64,000 bases of DNA from Succiniclasticum ruminis DSM 9236 (GTDB lineage: Bacteria; Bacillota; Negativicutes; Acidaminococcales; Acidaminococcaceae): the NCBI RefSeq assembly GCF_900112895.1, contig NZ_FONL01000001.1, positions 124,001 through 188,000 on the forward strand. The letters are read 5' to 3'. The translations under genes were made by a program, and so were the position numbers. Below the pieces are notes generated by a model. That model searched no databases. It was not told where the DNA came from and worked only from the letters and a program-made list of their open reading frames with translations. Position 1 is the first letter of the stretch. Each line of letters opens with the position of its first letter. Below are positions 17,701 through 25,603 of the stretch, in pieces.

Positions 17701-18621
17701 TCTGCATCCAGATGGATCATCTCTCCCGACGGGGCGTTGAACAACGTACCGTTTGAGACGCTTGTATACAATGGAAAAGCAATTATTGATTCGAAAGATG
17801 TCAGTTACGTCCCGTCTTTATCCGTGATGAAGATGATGAAGGACCTTGCAGCAGGACGGTCTCAAACATTAGACCGTAAAGAACTGTTTGCGATGGGCTG
17901 CCCTGATTACGGCGGCTTTGCATCTGCCAAAAAGCGCAGCAGTATGCAGGATCTGGATAAGTCTGTGCAGGCGGTTCATCAGAAAGGAAATTCCGGCATA
18001 GTACCGCCGGATATCCTGTCAGGATTGAAATGGAATGACCTTCCCGGAACCGGGAAAGAACTAAACGGAGTCTCCACGTTGTTTGCAAAAGACAGGCAAA
18101 TTACTTTTAAAGGAAAAAATGCTTCCGAAAGTAATTTAAAATCCTTAGATAAAAATGGAGAACTCGGAAAATATAAGTATCTTTTGTTTGCGACGCACGG
18201 GCTGTTCGTACCGGAGTTCCCGGAATTCAGCTCTATTGTATTAAGCCAGGATGCGGCGCAGAAGAATAAAGGATTCGGGAACGACGGTTACGTTACTGTC
18301 GGCGAATGGATGGGGTACAAACTCAACAGTGATTTAGTCTATCTGTCGGCGTGTGAATCCGGGCGTGGGAAATACCAGGTTGGTGAAGGCATCGTAGGCA
18401 TACCGTATGCGCTGACTTTGGCAGGCAACCAGAATACGGTGATGAGCCTGTGGAAGGTGGAAGACGATTCCACGGCGGAATTTTCAAAGGCGTTTTTTGA
18501 AAAACTGAGCCGGGGCGTACCGCAGGTGAAAGCGTTAAACGATACGAAACGGGAATTTTTGCGACACAAAAGGTTCAGCAGCCCGTCAGTGTGGTCGGCG
18601 TTCCTGTTGTATGGGATTTAG
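14758..18621 (+). CDS. Exported TPR-CHAT (caspase-like) protein
   Basis: A 1287-residue protein with an N-terminal signal peptide (cleavage after AYA near residue 26). About 250-730 is helical with several 42-residue kinesin-light-chain-type TPRs (for example LHTLADAYRESGKAKEAKEL and NLAEAYELNGDYAKAISLCD). The C-terminal 350 residues form a CHAT domain with catalytic His1147 in FATHG and Cys1199 in SACESG, both present. CHAT proteins are caspase/separase-related proteases; TPRs recognise partners. Two TTG starts are possible; 14758 is chosen because AAAGGGG at 14742-14748 is 9 bases away, against 3 for 14752. Export makes it a predicted periplasmic or surface protease, controlled perhaps by the CHASE2 and FecR-like partners. 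Substrate unknown. Confidence 0.88.
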   Translation: MRFQYGLLAFCLAINILNVPTSAYAETKDATSVIQQENKKPVSEANIVQSDDIQPDEMVAIEKALEAKSKFYKDVSPFFDLQPLPRYLRDGKKQMQKYDVNTDKGIKDYVNHRHAEYEKKVKNPVQAKAIKLKAEDRLDSAVNFSRTAFLKLVTDLEKIYSNKNHSLILAVESLPGVFNMGVPEHTFIQDILERIERTKYGDGFRDYGLRHASEDLTQIMRAAFAENEKNYYLDSFKELEIMTAGVKPETYEDELQQMLKIMFRALEQESNINLKAFRIKNQINLLQKFYPDRRMDILKREIMLADCYSILGENARTISESKRLLPLVQDTFGKTSDEALSLMDILGREYEVAGKYRDSERIFKEMTEIRSAKYGKDSPQALSGFNALARIYSKLGNYNEAGALLGKINPVAKQVLPKEDPVRSDIGLSQYIFTKLILKDDNDKFNLSSLIVNGNGTAAALRRLNTDRAFERWFKMNNLLGLALKYDLKSVAVCMEKFGDTHHVTLRTLCDLCNTYLKLNCLEDSLELAAIVLQKSRGRYGEMHPCTVNALHTLADAYRESGKAKEAKELDEQALTVCGTVFGNNSLEELDARARLAQDYCREKKFDPAISIYEEVVRSYKSHGTDNAKLWDLMINLAEAYELNGDYAKAISLCDEVSRYSPNHFKMGQLNQDHIKAVHILANSYRNSGQTEFAADKYIEMLQALEKVRQIDIKRDEKLSQWFVTMVPVYRELASLYLADESKGTEILKLMDLCKARILTERYHEQMMLHADGISDEEQKEVDDLLKTIRIHDRDMETAKQDGDSDFYLSLTVSKMRQLDKYWRCIASLNEKHPEVIRFGGFSLTNNSDILQKLQAIPQDACFIDFTVLREDNQDNLLLACIASRGGTVKAVPIPVDKSFFDNCHIYHDILSYPSLEGMQGEDKYLWKRQDGSYRIVTDNEYKEPGASRVRTAEEFENARRELAARISKSLIAPVKDVIPASASRWIISPDGALNNVPFETLVYNGKAIIDSKDVSYVPSLSVMKMMKDLAAGRSQTLDRKELFAMGCPDYGGFASAKKRSSMQDLDKSVQAVHQKGNSGIVPPDILSGLKWNDLPGTGKELNGVSTLFAKDRQITFKGKNASESNLKSLDKNGELGKYKYLLFATHGLFVPEFPEFSSIVLSQDAAQKNKGFGNDGYVTVGEWMGYKLNSDLVYLSACESGRGKYQVGEGIVGIPYALTLAGNQNTVMSLWKVEDDSTAEFSKAFFEKLSRGVPQVKALNDTKREFLRHKRFSSPSVWSAFLLYGI

Positions 18622-18697
18622 AGAATTTGGTTTTCAGTACTATAAAAGCTTTAACAAAAAATCTGCTTAAAGCCATATAAAATTTAAGAGTGTAAGA

Positions 18698-18734
18698 TAA
18701 AAAAACCAGCGGCCTTCATAACCGCCGGTTTTTA
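18698..18734. terminator. Terminator after the CHAT operon
   Basis: AAAAAACCaGCGG, loop, CCGCcGGTTTTTA: a GC stem with A and T flanks between convergent genes, able to stop both the CHAT operon and the minus-strand gene at 18792. Confidence 0.8.
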
Positions 18735-18791
18735 ATTCAAAAAAATGCACATGTTACCTGACAAACTTAAAAATTCAGAATTTGTATGCTT

Positions 18792-19247
18792 TTAATGCTC
18801 CTGCTTAATTATAATCTTGTCAATGAGTAGCAGGGATCCGTCTTTACCGCTTGCGTTGATGGCATAATACCGGGTCTTTCCTTCGGAATCGGTATAGGAA
18901 AAACCGTTATTGGGAACCGAGCCGTACAAACACAATTTTACTAACAGCGGCCGTTCCGGATTCAGTACTTCTTTTGTGTACAGGGTTTGCGCCAAAAAGA
19001 CCGGTTTATCTTCGAATTTTTCAAGTTTCAGCGATAGAATTTTAAAATCCTTTAACGGACATTTCGCAAAATACACAACGCCGGTCCGCGTCTCCCCTAA
19101 CTGGCTGGTGACAAATTCATCATGAGCCCCCAGCTGTTGCACATTCTTTTCCCACTGTGCTTCGATGTCCTCCTGGGCATACACGCTGCCCATTAAAAAA
19201 CTTAATGAAATGATCATTGCCGTAAGCAAAATTTTAATCGTTTTCAT
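18792..19247 (-). CDS. Exported protein of unknown function
   Basis: A 151-residue protein with a signal peptide (MKTIKILLTAMIISLSFLMG..., cleavage after VYA near residue 24). The mature part is mixed alpha/beta with one stretch rich in Leu and Lys (DFKILSLKLEKFEDK) and a C-terminal Ile/Lys strand. No family is recognised. A GGGGGTAAT-type ribosome site precedes the start. It is convergent with the CHAT operon, 58 bases past the shared terminator, and begins a series of exported proteins. Confidence 0.65.
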   Translation of the reverse strand: MKTIKILLTAMIISLSFLMGSVYAQEDIEAQWEKNVQQLGAHDEFVTSQLGETRTGVVYFAKCPLKDFKILSLKLEKFEDKPVFLAQTLYTKEVLNPERPLLVKLCLYGSVPNNGFSYTDSEGKTRYYAINASGKDGSLLLIDKIIIKQEH

Positions 19248-19338
19248 ATTATAATTACCCCCTTATTGTTTTCCTCTTCTTATTCAACATATGAGGAATG
19301 TGGCAGTTTACTTCGTATTGACGACCGGAAAAGGCCTG

Positions 19339-19773
19339 CTATTTTCCTGCGAACTGTTCTCGTACATTTTTGGCCAACAATGTCTCATAGTGCTGATCTT
19401 TCAACGGCACATAACTGATTATATTCGCCGGGAACTCGTTTGATTCAATAACTGCTCCGTTCCTGTCTTTTGTCAGGCACGCTTTGACGGCAAAGGATTT
19501 ATCTTTGTAGTTGATGTAAATCAATTCGAAGTCATAGTGGTCGCCGGCATGGTTCTGGCAACCGTCATGAAAATGATAGCACATCCATACCTCAGCAAAG
19601 TCACCATCATAATTCTTTGAATAATATTTTGCCGTTTCCCGGTCATAATACACTTTCGCCATTTTGTCCGAGCCAATTTGTTTCCACCAGTCCGGACCGG
19701 AATCCACATTAGCAAAAGCCACTGTTGAAAACATTGTCAGAACCAACGTCAACAGGATGAATAGCTTTTTCAT
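19339..19773 (-). CDS. Exported protein, possibly surface-adhesin E-like
   Basis: A 144-residue protein with a signal peptide (cleavage after AFA near 21). After it come DWWKQIGSDKMAKVYYDRET and several Tyr/Trp-rich strands (FAEVWMCYHF, DFELIYINYKDKSFAVKAC). This layout (a Trp, the protein's own name-giving YYD, then strands reporting a residue-by-residue beta sheet) recalls the small Adhesin_E family common in Negativicutes; the match is tentative. GGGAATGAG upstream sets the start. Two Cys residues (about 65 and 72) could form a disulfide. Confidence 0.6.
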   Translation of the reverse strand: MKKLFILLTLVLTMFSTVAFANVDSGPDWWKQIGSDKMAKVYYDRETAKYYSKNYDGDFAEVWMCYHFHDGCQNHAGDHYDFELIYINYKDKSFAVKACLTKDRNGAVIESNEFPANIISYVPLKDQHYETLLAKNVREQFAGK

Positions 19774-19827
19774 TTTCTCATTCCCTTTCCATACTCAAAA
19801 TCCGTCATACGTAAAGATGCACACTGC

Positions 19828-21180
19828 TTATCCTTTCGCACCTTCCACCTCGAGCACTTCCGGCGCTCCGTCTTCGCCGACACGGCAGCGCAGCCGTTTG
19901 CCCGGAACCAGGTTGCTGTCCATCGTAGCCGTCGTATAAAAATCATCGGGATCACTCATCACATACCAGCTGCGTTTGGCCGTATCCTTCAGAGGGGAAG
20001 CAAGCCGCGTCATCGGATACACACCCACAAACCGGGGTGACGTCCCGTTCAGGTCATACACATACAGTTTGTAACACGATGCGCTGTATTTGCTGGCAGG
20101 TTCTTCGTAATCCACATACAGATATTTCCGGCCATCGGAGCAATTGACAAGGGTCGGACGGATATCGGTATTCCTTAATTCTAATTCGTTTCTGTACTCT
20201 TCGCCCCGGAATTCAATTTGTATGCCATCATTATCGCGGCCCACGGTCAGTTTTTCGCCGGGTTTACCGGACACACGGACGGCAGTGTACAAGCGGATAT
20301 CCATGCAGTATCTTTCCAGGGCGCGCCAGGCAAATGCGTCTGTTCCTTTATTCCTTTTGAAGAGCTCCGGCGATTCTAAATAGAACAGCGTTGTCACAAA
20401 CATTTCCTCTGCATACGTGCCGCCCAGTCGGTACGGATTGAACCAAAACGTAACGCCGTATGGTTCCAGTGTCCAGACCAGCGAATCCTCTTTTATCATC
20501 CGGTCCACGGACTCATCCGCAGCCGCCCCTCCGTTTTCCATAAAGCTTGCGTCGGGATAGTCTTCCTTCAGCCGCTTTTTTATCGCTTCGGCCAGAGTAT
20601 ATTTATTTACAAATACGTCGGAAAGCTGTAACTCCTTCCCTGTACGGGCGTCATAATTTCTTGCCGCGAGTTCACTGCCGGCATGCGTTCCCCCTGCATA
20701 TATACCTTTGTCCTCCAAAAAACTTACCGCAGCAGAATCAGACCGGCGTACCAGAATATCGCCGGTAAACCAGTATGGCCCGTAATAAGGCGAACCATCT
20801 TTGATCCGCTGGCTCCAGTCTGCTTTGGAATCAGTAAACATCAGCTTTCGCGTTCTCCCAAAGTCATCGCTTTTCATCCTGCTGAAACCAGATAACGCCT
20901 TTGCAACTTTTTGTTCAGGAGCTTTTGCGTTTCCGTAAAAACCGATATCTGTCCAGTGGGAACGAAGCATTTCAAACGGCCCGTCCCAGTCTGAATAAAA
21001 ATGCACACTTGTAACCAGCGGCAGCGAATGCAGCGACGCTTCCTGGTTTGCCACATCTTTTGCCTGGGCAAAAACAGGCCGGGACAAATCCATTTCTGCG
21101 ATGCCGGTATCAAGAGTCGGTGCAAACGTAACCGCGCATGCTGCTGCCAGTACAGCAGCCAACAGTTTTTCTTTTTTCAT
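19828..21180 (-). CDS. Exported DUF3298/RsiV-like protein
   Basis: A 450-residue protein with a signal peptide. Residues about 50-290 resemble the DUF4163/DUF3298 pair found in RsiV and PdaC: GDILVRRSDSAAVSFLED, then YAGGTHAGSE and NYDARTGKELQLSDVF, then a KRLKEDYP helix and a FWFNPYRLG strand. The C-terminal 160 residues are beta-rich and unassigned. In other bacteria this fold binds lysozyme or acts on peptidoglycan; here no catalytic deacetylase domain is present. GGAGGTGAA precedes the start. It is the middle of a run of exported proteins on this strand. Confidence 0.7.
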   Translation of the reverse strand: MKKEKLLAAVLAAACAVTFAPTLDTGIAEMDLSRPVFAQAKDVANQEASLHSLPLVTSVHFYSDWDGPFEMLRSHWTDIGFYGNAKAPEQKVAKALSGFSRMKSDDFGRTRKLMFTDSKADWSQRIKDGSPYYGPYWFTGDILVRRSDSAAVSFLEDKGIYAGGTHAGSELAARNYDARTGKELQLSDVFVNKYTLAEAIKKRLKEDYPDASFMENGGAAADESVDRMIKEDSLVWTLEPYGVTFWFNPYRLGGTYAEEMFVTTLFYLESPELFKRNKGTDAFAWRALERYCMDIRLYTAVRVSGKPGEKLTVGRDNDGIQIEFRGEEYRNELELRNTDIRPTLVNCSDGRKYLYVDYEEPASKYSASCYKLYVYDLNGTSPRFVGVYPMTRLASPLKDTAKRSWYVMSDPDDFYTTATMDSNLVPGKRLRCRVGEDGAPEVLEVEGAKG

Positions 21181-21250
21181 GCGATATTCACCTCCTTGAG
21201 ATTTAAAAGCATACTTTCAACGGAACCATATTTTTTCATTTTTTAACAGC

Positions 21251-22165
21251 TTATCCTTTAGAGCCGTCGATATTGTATATCATAATATCATCCCCATTTT
21301 TGTCAAAACGGTATACAGCGTTTAAATCTTTCGGCAACACGAAAGTGCGGAGCAACGTACCGTTCCGGAACACTTTAACAGCAAAACCGTAATTGCCGAT
21401 AATGTATTGATACCGGGGCATCATGCTGCCCGTAACCGCTTCCGGAACAATTTGCAATGTATTGTCAGTAAAATCTGTATCCGTTTCGTTTATAGGCAGC
21501 GCTCCGACCAATGCACAGGCGGCAAATTCGTCAGCCCCGGGCATGCTGTCTTTTTTCAACACATATTTTCCCCGGACATCCGGTAACCGTAATCCGTTAT
21601 GCCCGAAATAGTCCAGCACCAGCCCGTCTTTCTCGGAAGTGACGCCGGCATGCATCAGATTAACCTGAACATTATCCAGCAAGCCCCGGATTCCGTTTCC
21701 ACCGTATATGCCATTGGTTTCAGCCCCGGCGACAAAACGGGCACCCAAGCCTATTTCAACCGGCATCACATCGCTCTTGCTACGCTTTTTACCCGAAGGA
21801 TAGTCTGTGAATGCCTTACTGGCAATCCATCCGCCCATCCTGACTGCGGGAGCCTGAGATAATGCTTCCCTGTCCTTTTCGTCATCTGTCCCCTCGTAAT
21901 CGCAGGCATGCAACGTAATCACCGGCCATTGGTTCGGCAGAATGGTTACGTCGATATAGGCATTGGTTATGCCGTTGGCATTTTTCCGTTCATACCGTCC
22001 GGCAACAGGTGGCCACACCTCGCCTTTCTCACTCTGATACCAGTCCGCCACAGACCGTTGCCCGGCCCTGGCTGTTTTGGGAGCGGCATTCACCGCGTCC
22101 GTAGCAGAAGAGAGGGTCAAAGCAAAACACACTGCCATCACTACAAATCTAAAACTTTTTCTCAT
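21251..22165 (-). CDS. Exported protein of unknown function
   Basis: A 304-residue protein with a signal peptide (MRKSFRFVVMAVCFALTLSS, cleavage after NAA near 26). The mature part starts with a GRYERKNANGITNAYIDVTI segment typical of small periplasmic lipocalin-like or META-like proteins, repeated loosely near residue 210 (RGKYVLKKDSMPGADEF). No family is secure. ATG 22165 with GGTGAGG 8 bases upstream is chosen over a longer frame opening at 22291, which would put about 42 non-signal residues first. Confidence 0.65.
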   Translation of the reverse strand: MRKSFRFVVMAVCFALTLSSATDAVNAAPKTARAGQRSVADWYQSEKGEVWPPVAGRYERKNANGITNAYIDVTILPNQWPVITLHACDYEGTDDEKDREALSQAPAVRMGGWIASKAFTDYPSGKKRSKSDVMPVEIGLGARFVAGAETNGIYGGNGIRGLLDNVQVNLMHAGVTSEKDGLVLDYFGHNGLRLPDVRGKYVLKKDSMPGADEFAACALVGALPINETDTDFTDNTLQIVPEAVTGSMMPRYQYIIGNYGFAVKVFRNGTLLRTFVLPKDLNAVYRFDKNGDDIMIYNIDGSKG

Positions 22166-22230
22166 TATCGGATCCTCACCTTCTTCCAAAAAACACCGCC
22201 GCTCACTGGACATGCCCTCCATATTTGTTA

Positions 22231-22252
22231 GGTAATTTGAAACCAAATTACC
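22231..22252. promoter_or_regulatory. Perfect 9-bp inverted repeat upstream of exported-protein gene
   Basis: GGTAATTTG (22231-22239), spacer AAAC, CAAATTACC (22244-22252). It lies 65 bp before the gene ending at 22165 and fits a dimeric regulator site. A second palindrome, GTTTTATATAAAAC, stands at 22313-22326. The rest of 22166-22708 shows only AT-rich DNA and the hairpin at 22583. Confidence 0.45.
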
Positions 22253-22582
22253 CCGGAAAACAAAATAACCGTTTTGCGCAACATACATCATGTTACGTTA
22301 AACGGTCATTCTGTTTTATATAAAACTGTAAAAGGCAAAATACTACCCTGCTCTGGTCAGCTCTGAAAATCGTATCCCGACCTGACATTTCCTGTCAACC
22401 CCTTATTTCACTGAATGCGTGAACTGTTTGTATCTTTTATAGCACGATTATACAATTATTACTTACATGTATCTTTTGCTAAGTTTATGATGTTTAATAA
22501 ATTATGTAATAGCTGTTTATTTAATTATAATCTAAAACCGTGGGAATAGTAAATTTGTATTTGATTAAGATACATAAAGACG

Positions 22583-22613
22583 ACGCCTGCCGTTATGATT
22601 TTCCGGCAGGCGT
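22583..22613 (-). terminator. Hairpin downstream of the gene at 22709
   Basis: ACGCCTGCCG pairs perfectly with CGGCAGGCGT around an 11-nt loop. It lies about 95 bases past the stop of the minus-strand gene. The following T content is low (GTCTTTATG), so termination may be factor-assisted. Confidence 0.5.
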
Positions 22614-22708
22614 AATAGAAGCAATGCCCGTTCTATTGACAAGCCGGTGTATTCTCATTTTTAGATTAATTATTCAGCTTCCCGTATTTCCGGGATTCCA
22701 CCATAGTT

Positions 22709-23116
22709 TTAACCGGGGTTTCTGGTCCAAGCCGTGACGATATTTTTCATCGACCAGCGATAACGTCCCTTGTATCCGGCGGGGATATGTGCATTACGTA
22801 TGTTGATTGTGTATGAAACACGCCTGCGTGCCGGAACCCTGAGGCTGTTTACGTAGTGCTGGTTGCCGTAAGTCTTCCACAGTGTCTTGCCAGTGTCGGA
22901 AGCAATAAGGAATAAATCAAACTCACACCGGGTGACATAACCCTTTTCGTCCCCGGTATTTTCAAAATAGCCGACAAATTCCAACCTGCCCGGGTACAGA
23001 TAAACACGTTCGCCATGCCATTGGATGCTGATCTTTGCTGACGCTGCCAGCGGAAAAATTACAGTACAGAGCGCAGTAATAACAAAGAGCAAACAGAATC
23101 TAGACGCTGTTTTCAT
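22709..23116 (-). CDS. Exported protein of unknown function
   Basis: A 135-residue protein with a signal peptide (cleavage after ASA near 27). The mature domain is a single beta sandwich-like region (RVYLYPGRLEFVGYFENTG, then RCEFDLFLIASDTGKTLW, then VPARRRVSYTINI), similar in pattern to FxLYD/DUF-type domains that carry extracellular contacts. No family is assigned. The ATG at 23116 has AGAGGTGA 4 bases upstream; the longer frame from 23212 adds 32 residues ahead of the signal peptide and is rejected. Confidence 0.6.
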   Translation of the reverse strand: MKTASRFCLLFVITALCTVIFPLAASAKISIQWHGERVYLYPGRLEFVGYFENTGDEKGYVTRCEFDLFLIASDTGKTLWKTYGNQHYVNSLRVPARRRVSYTINIRNAHIPAGYKGRYRWSMKNIVTAWTRNPG

Positions 23117-23285
23117 AAACTCACCTCTTCCTCGTTTCGTTAGTTCTCTATAATTTAGTATGAAAGGGAATCTACATTTTGTCAATGAGCATTTTCGAAC
23201 TTCTGCAGTCATGACGGTGAGTGGCTAGTTTTCAATAAAATTTAGCCAATGTCCATTATTCAGTCCTCACGTAAGTACCATCAAA

Positions 23286-24035
23286 CTACTTTAAATCCTT
23301 ATTTGTCTCTTCTTCTTCTTCTTCAAGAGCTTTCATATAGCCGGCAGTAACTATACCTGATGGCAAAGCTATAACTGCAATACCTATGATAGAAGATGCC
23401 ATGGTAACAATCCTGCCGAACATTGTGGTTGGAACAATATCGCCATACCCCACCGTAGTAAGAGAAACTGTCGCCCAGTACAATGCTTCAAAGAAATCTT
23501 TAAAACCCGGTTCAATATGAAAAATAATCAGGGAAGAAATTATGATATATGTAATAGCAAAAGCCAATACTGCTTTTAAGGGTCGGATACTATTCTTGAT
23601 AACCGCTCTCAATACCCTGAAGCTGTGGGAATACTCCAAGATTTTCAACGACCGGAGCACCCTGGCAAGTCTGGTCAACCGAAGCAGCATCAATGTCATG
23701 AATTCCGGATTATGATAAGTAATGCTTACCAATATGCCCGGCAATATAGACAGTAAATCAATAATGGGCATCGGTTGATATATATACTGCAAAAACGGGA
23801 GTTTTAAACCCGGATATTCATAATCAGCAACAAACCACCGCAAAATATAATCAATAATAAAAATAGTAACAGCTATGTGCTCAACATATATGACCCAGTG
23901 TGGTTCTGCTTCAGGTTTGTATGTCAAAGGTAACAGGCTAAGAATGATGACTACCATCATAAAATAGTCATATAACGTTGTTTCACTATTACCTTCTGTA
24001 GGAGACTTGATAATTTGATATAACTTTTCCCTCAT
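23286..24035 (-). CDS. Voltage-gated-type potassium channel (6 TM ion transporter)
   Basis: A 249-residue membrane protein with six helices. S4 (about 115-133) carries Arg/Lys every third residue (LLRLTRLARVLRSLK), and the pore loop holds the K+ selectivity filter TVGYGD at 194-199. The tail is a short acidic Glu-run with no RCK or cyclic-nucleotide domain. ATG 24035 is chosen because GGAGG lies 8 bases upstream; an in-frame start at 24059 has none. It is transcribed alone. Function: K+ flux set by membrane potential, from family knowledge. Confidence 0.85.
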   Translation of the reverse strand: MREKLYQIIKSPTEGNSETTLYDYFMMVVIILSLLPLTYKPEAEPHWVIYVEHIAVTIFIIDYILRWFVADYEYPGLKLPFLQYIYQPMPIIDLLSILPGILVSITYHNPEFMTLMLLRLTRLARVLRSLKILEYSHSFRVLRAVIKNSIRPLKAVLAFAITYIIISSLIIFHIEPGFKDFFEALYWATVSLTTVGYGDIVPTTMFGRIVTMASSIIGIAVIALPSGIVTAGYMKALEEEEEETNKDLK

Positions 24036-24290
24036 AACAGTAGCCTCCAATGCATACAAGCTTTGATAATATCCTTATTTAATATTTTACCACATAATTG
24101 AGCCAAGTGGTATAGTTTGTCGGCTTATATCCAAAAAAGTACACTTTCAGGGACAAAATTTCCCCTTTGCCAATAATTAAGCAAGGGGGAAATTTTTATT
24201 ACAAACAGCGCTTGAAATTTTAGAGATTGATAATGCTTTTCCCCGATATTTGCTGTAAAATTACTGTATTTTTTAATCAATACTTTTCTT

Positions 24291-24328
24291 AGAAAAAAAT
24301 AACCACGCAAGCCTAAACCTGCGTGGTT
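24291..24328 (-). terminator. Terminator of the tRNA-Arg gene
   Basis: On the minus strand AACCACGCA pairs with TGCGTGGTT around a 10-nt loop, then ATTTTTTT, starting 14 bases after the tRNA 3' end. Confidence 0.9.
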
Positions 24329-24341
24329 ACTGATTTTTAAT

Positions 24342-24418
<77 letters not shown>

Positions 24419-24447
24419 ACAGTAAGCTGTTTTTCAACAGCAAAGCT

Positions 24448-24476
24448 ATTATAACTAAAATGACCGGGATTGTCAA
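24448..24476 (-). promoter_or_regulatory. Consensus promoter of the tRNA-Arg gene
   Basis: Full consensus TTGACA (24471-24476) and TATAAT (24448-24453) on the minus strand with a 17-bp spacer, 30 bp before the mature tRNA 5' end. Confidence 0.9.
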
Positions 24477-24505
24477 CAGTTTTTAAAAGAAATTTCAGGA
24501 TTTTT

Positions 24506-25219
24506 TTAGCGTATCCTTACCGGCGTAAAATCCTGCGTGTCGCAGGAAACCAGCTTATACCTGCAGCCGTCCCGTTCCCCTTCAAATATCGCGGCCGCGC
24601 CTTCCGCTCCGTGGATGTGCCCGAACACACAGGTCTTCACTCCGTATTCGTCAATAATCTGCTTGAAAACGGAATCTTCTTCTGCCGAATAAAACGGGGG
24701 ATAATGCAGTGCCAGGATAATGTCTTCGAATCCTTCCTTTTTTGCGGCATCCAGCGAGGCTTTGATACGTAATTCTTCGTGACGCAGAATACTGTCATCC
24801 GTTTCCGGATCGTACCCTTCACAGGCGGGCGTCAGCCAGCCCCGGGAGCCGCAGATGGCAAGTTTTGCGCCTTCCGTTTCTACAGGGTAAAAATTGTTCT
24901 GCAAAAAGAAGAACGCGCCCCCTGTGGCCTGTTTCATCTTGGCAAGGCCGGTCCACCAGTAATCGTGGTTACCACGCAGCATAACCTTGTTACCGGAAAA
25001 TTCCGCAATATAACGCAGGTCATCCTGCACTGCGTCCGGCAGTTTCATTGCCCAGGAAATATCCCCGCAGAGAACGACGATGTCTTCAGGCGTGACAGTA
25101 TGTTTCCAGTTTTCTGTAATGCGCTGCCGGTGATCCTGCCAGTGTTCCCCGAACACAGTCATGGGTTTGGCTTCAGGTACTCCGGAAAAATGCAGGTCCC
25201 CGATGGCATAAATGTGCAC
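24506..25219 (-). CDS. Metallophosphoesterase (calcineurin-like)
   Basis: A 237-residue cytosolic hydrolase with the full two-metal motif set: GDLH (Asp8, His10), CGDIS, GNHDYWW, ALHYPP and GHIHG. Members cleave phosphate mono- or diesters; the substrate here is unknown. A GTG start at 25219 is preferred: GGAGG lies 8 bases upstream and the protein then begins MHIYAIGDLH, as in relatives. A TTG at 25237 would place the ribosome site inside the gene. It stands alone between tRNA-Arg and the TM2 gene. Confidence 0.85.
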   Translation of the reverse strand: MHIYAIGDLHFSGVPEAKPMTVFGEHWQDHRQRITENWKHTVTPEDIVVLCGDISWAMKLPDAVQDDLRYIAEFSGNKVMLRGNHDYWWTGLAKMKQATGGAFFFLQNNFYPVETEGAKLAICGSRGWLTPACEGYDPETDDSILRHEELRIKASLDAAKKEGFEDIILALHYPPFYSAEEDSVFKQIIDEYGVKTCVFGHIHGAEGAAAIFEGERDGCRYKLVSCDTQDFTPVRIR

Positions 25220-25603
25220 GTCTTTCTCCTCCGTCAACTGATTCAGCAGCGGTCAAAAAAATCTTACTGTTGAAGCTTTTACGTTTATATCGACTTCATT
25301 GTATCACAAAACTCCGTGAAACAAAAACTCTTTGCAAAGAACCGGTATTACCTGCGCCTCTGCCTTCATCACCCCGGTACATACTTTCTTCACATTTTTG
25401 CCCGACTTTCGTTACAAATTCTGTTTGCGTTTTCCTTATAATAAAACCGGTCCGGCAGAGATGCTTGTCCGGTCCCTCTCGATAAAACATGGCCGTATGC
25501 GCACAGGCGCACGGAAAACGGCGGTAACCTGCAGCATCTTTGCATTCAGTTTTCAATCCACAGCCGCTTTTCCGCAAGTTGTATAGAGTCAGGAGGAACA
25601 ACA

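Noticed and set aside
18792-19773. Antitoxin or immunity proteins for the CHAT protease
   Set aside because: They are exported, on the other strand, past a terminator, and show no inhibitor family match; kept only as a weak hypothesis.
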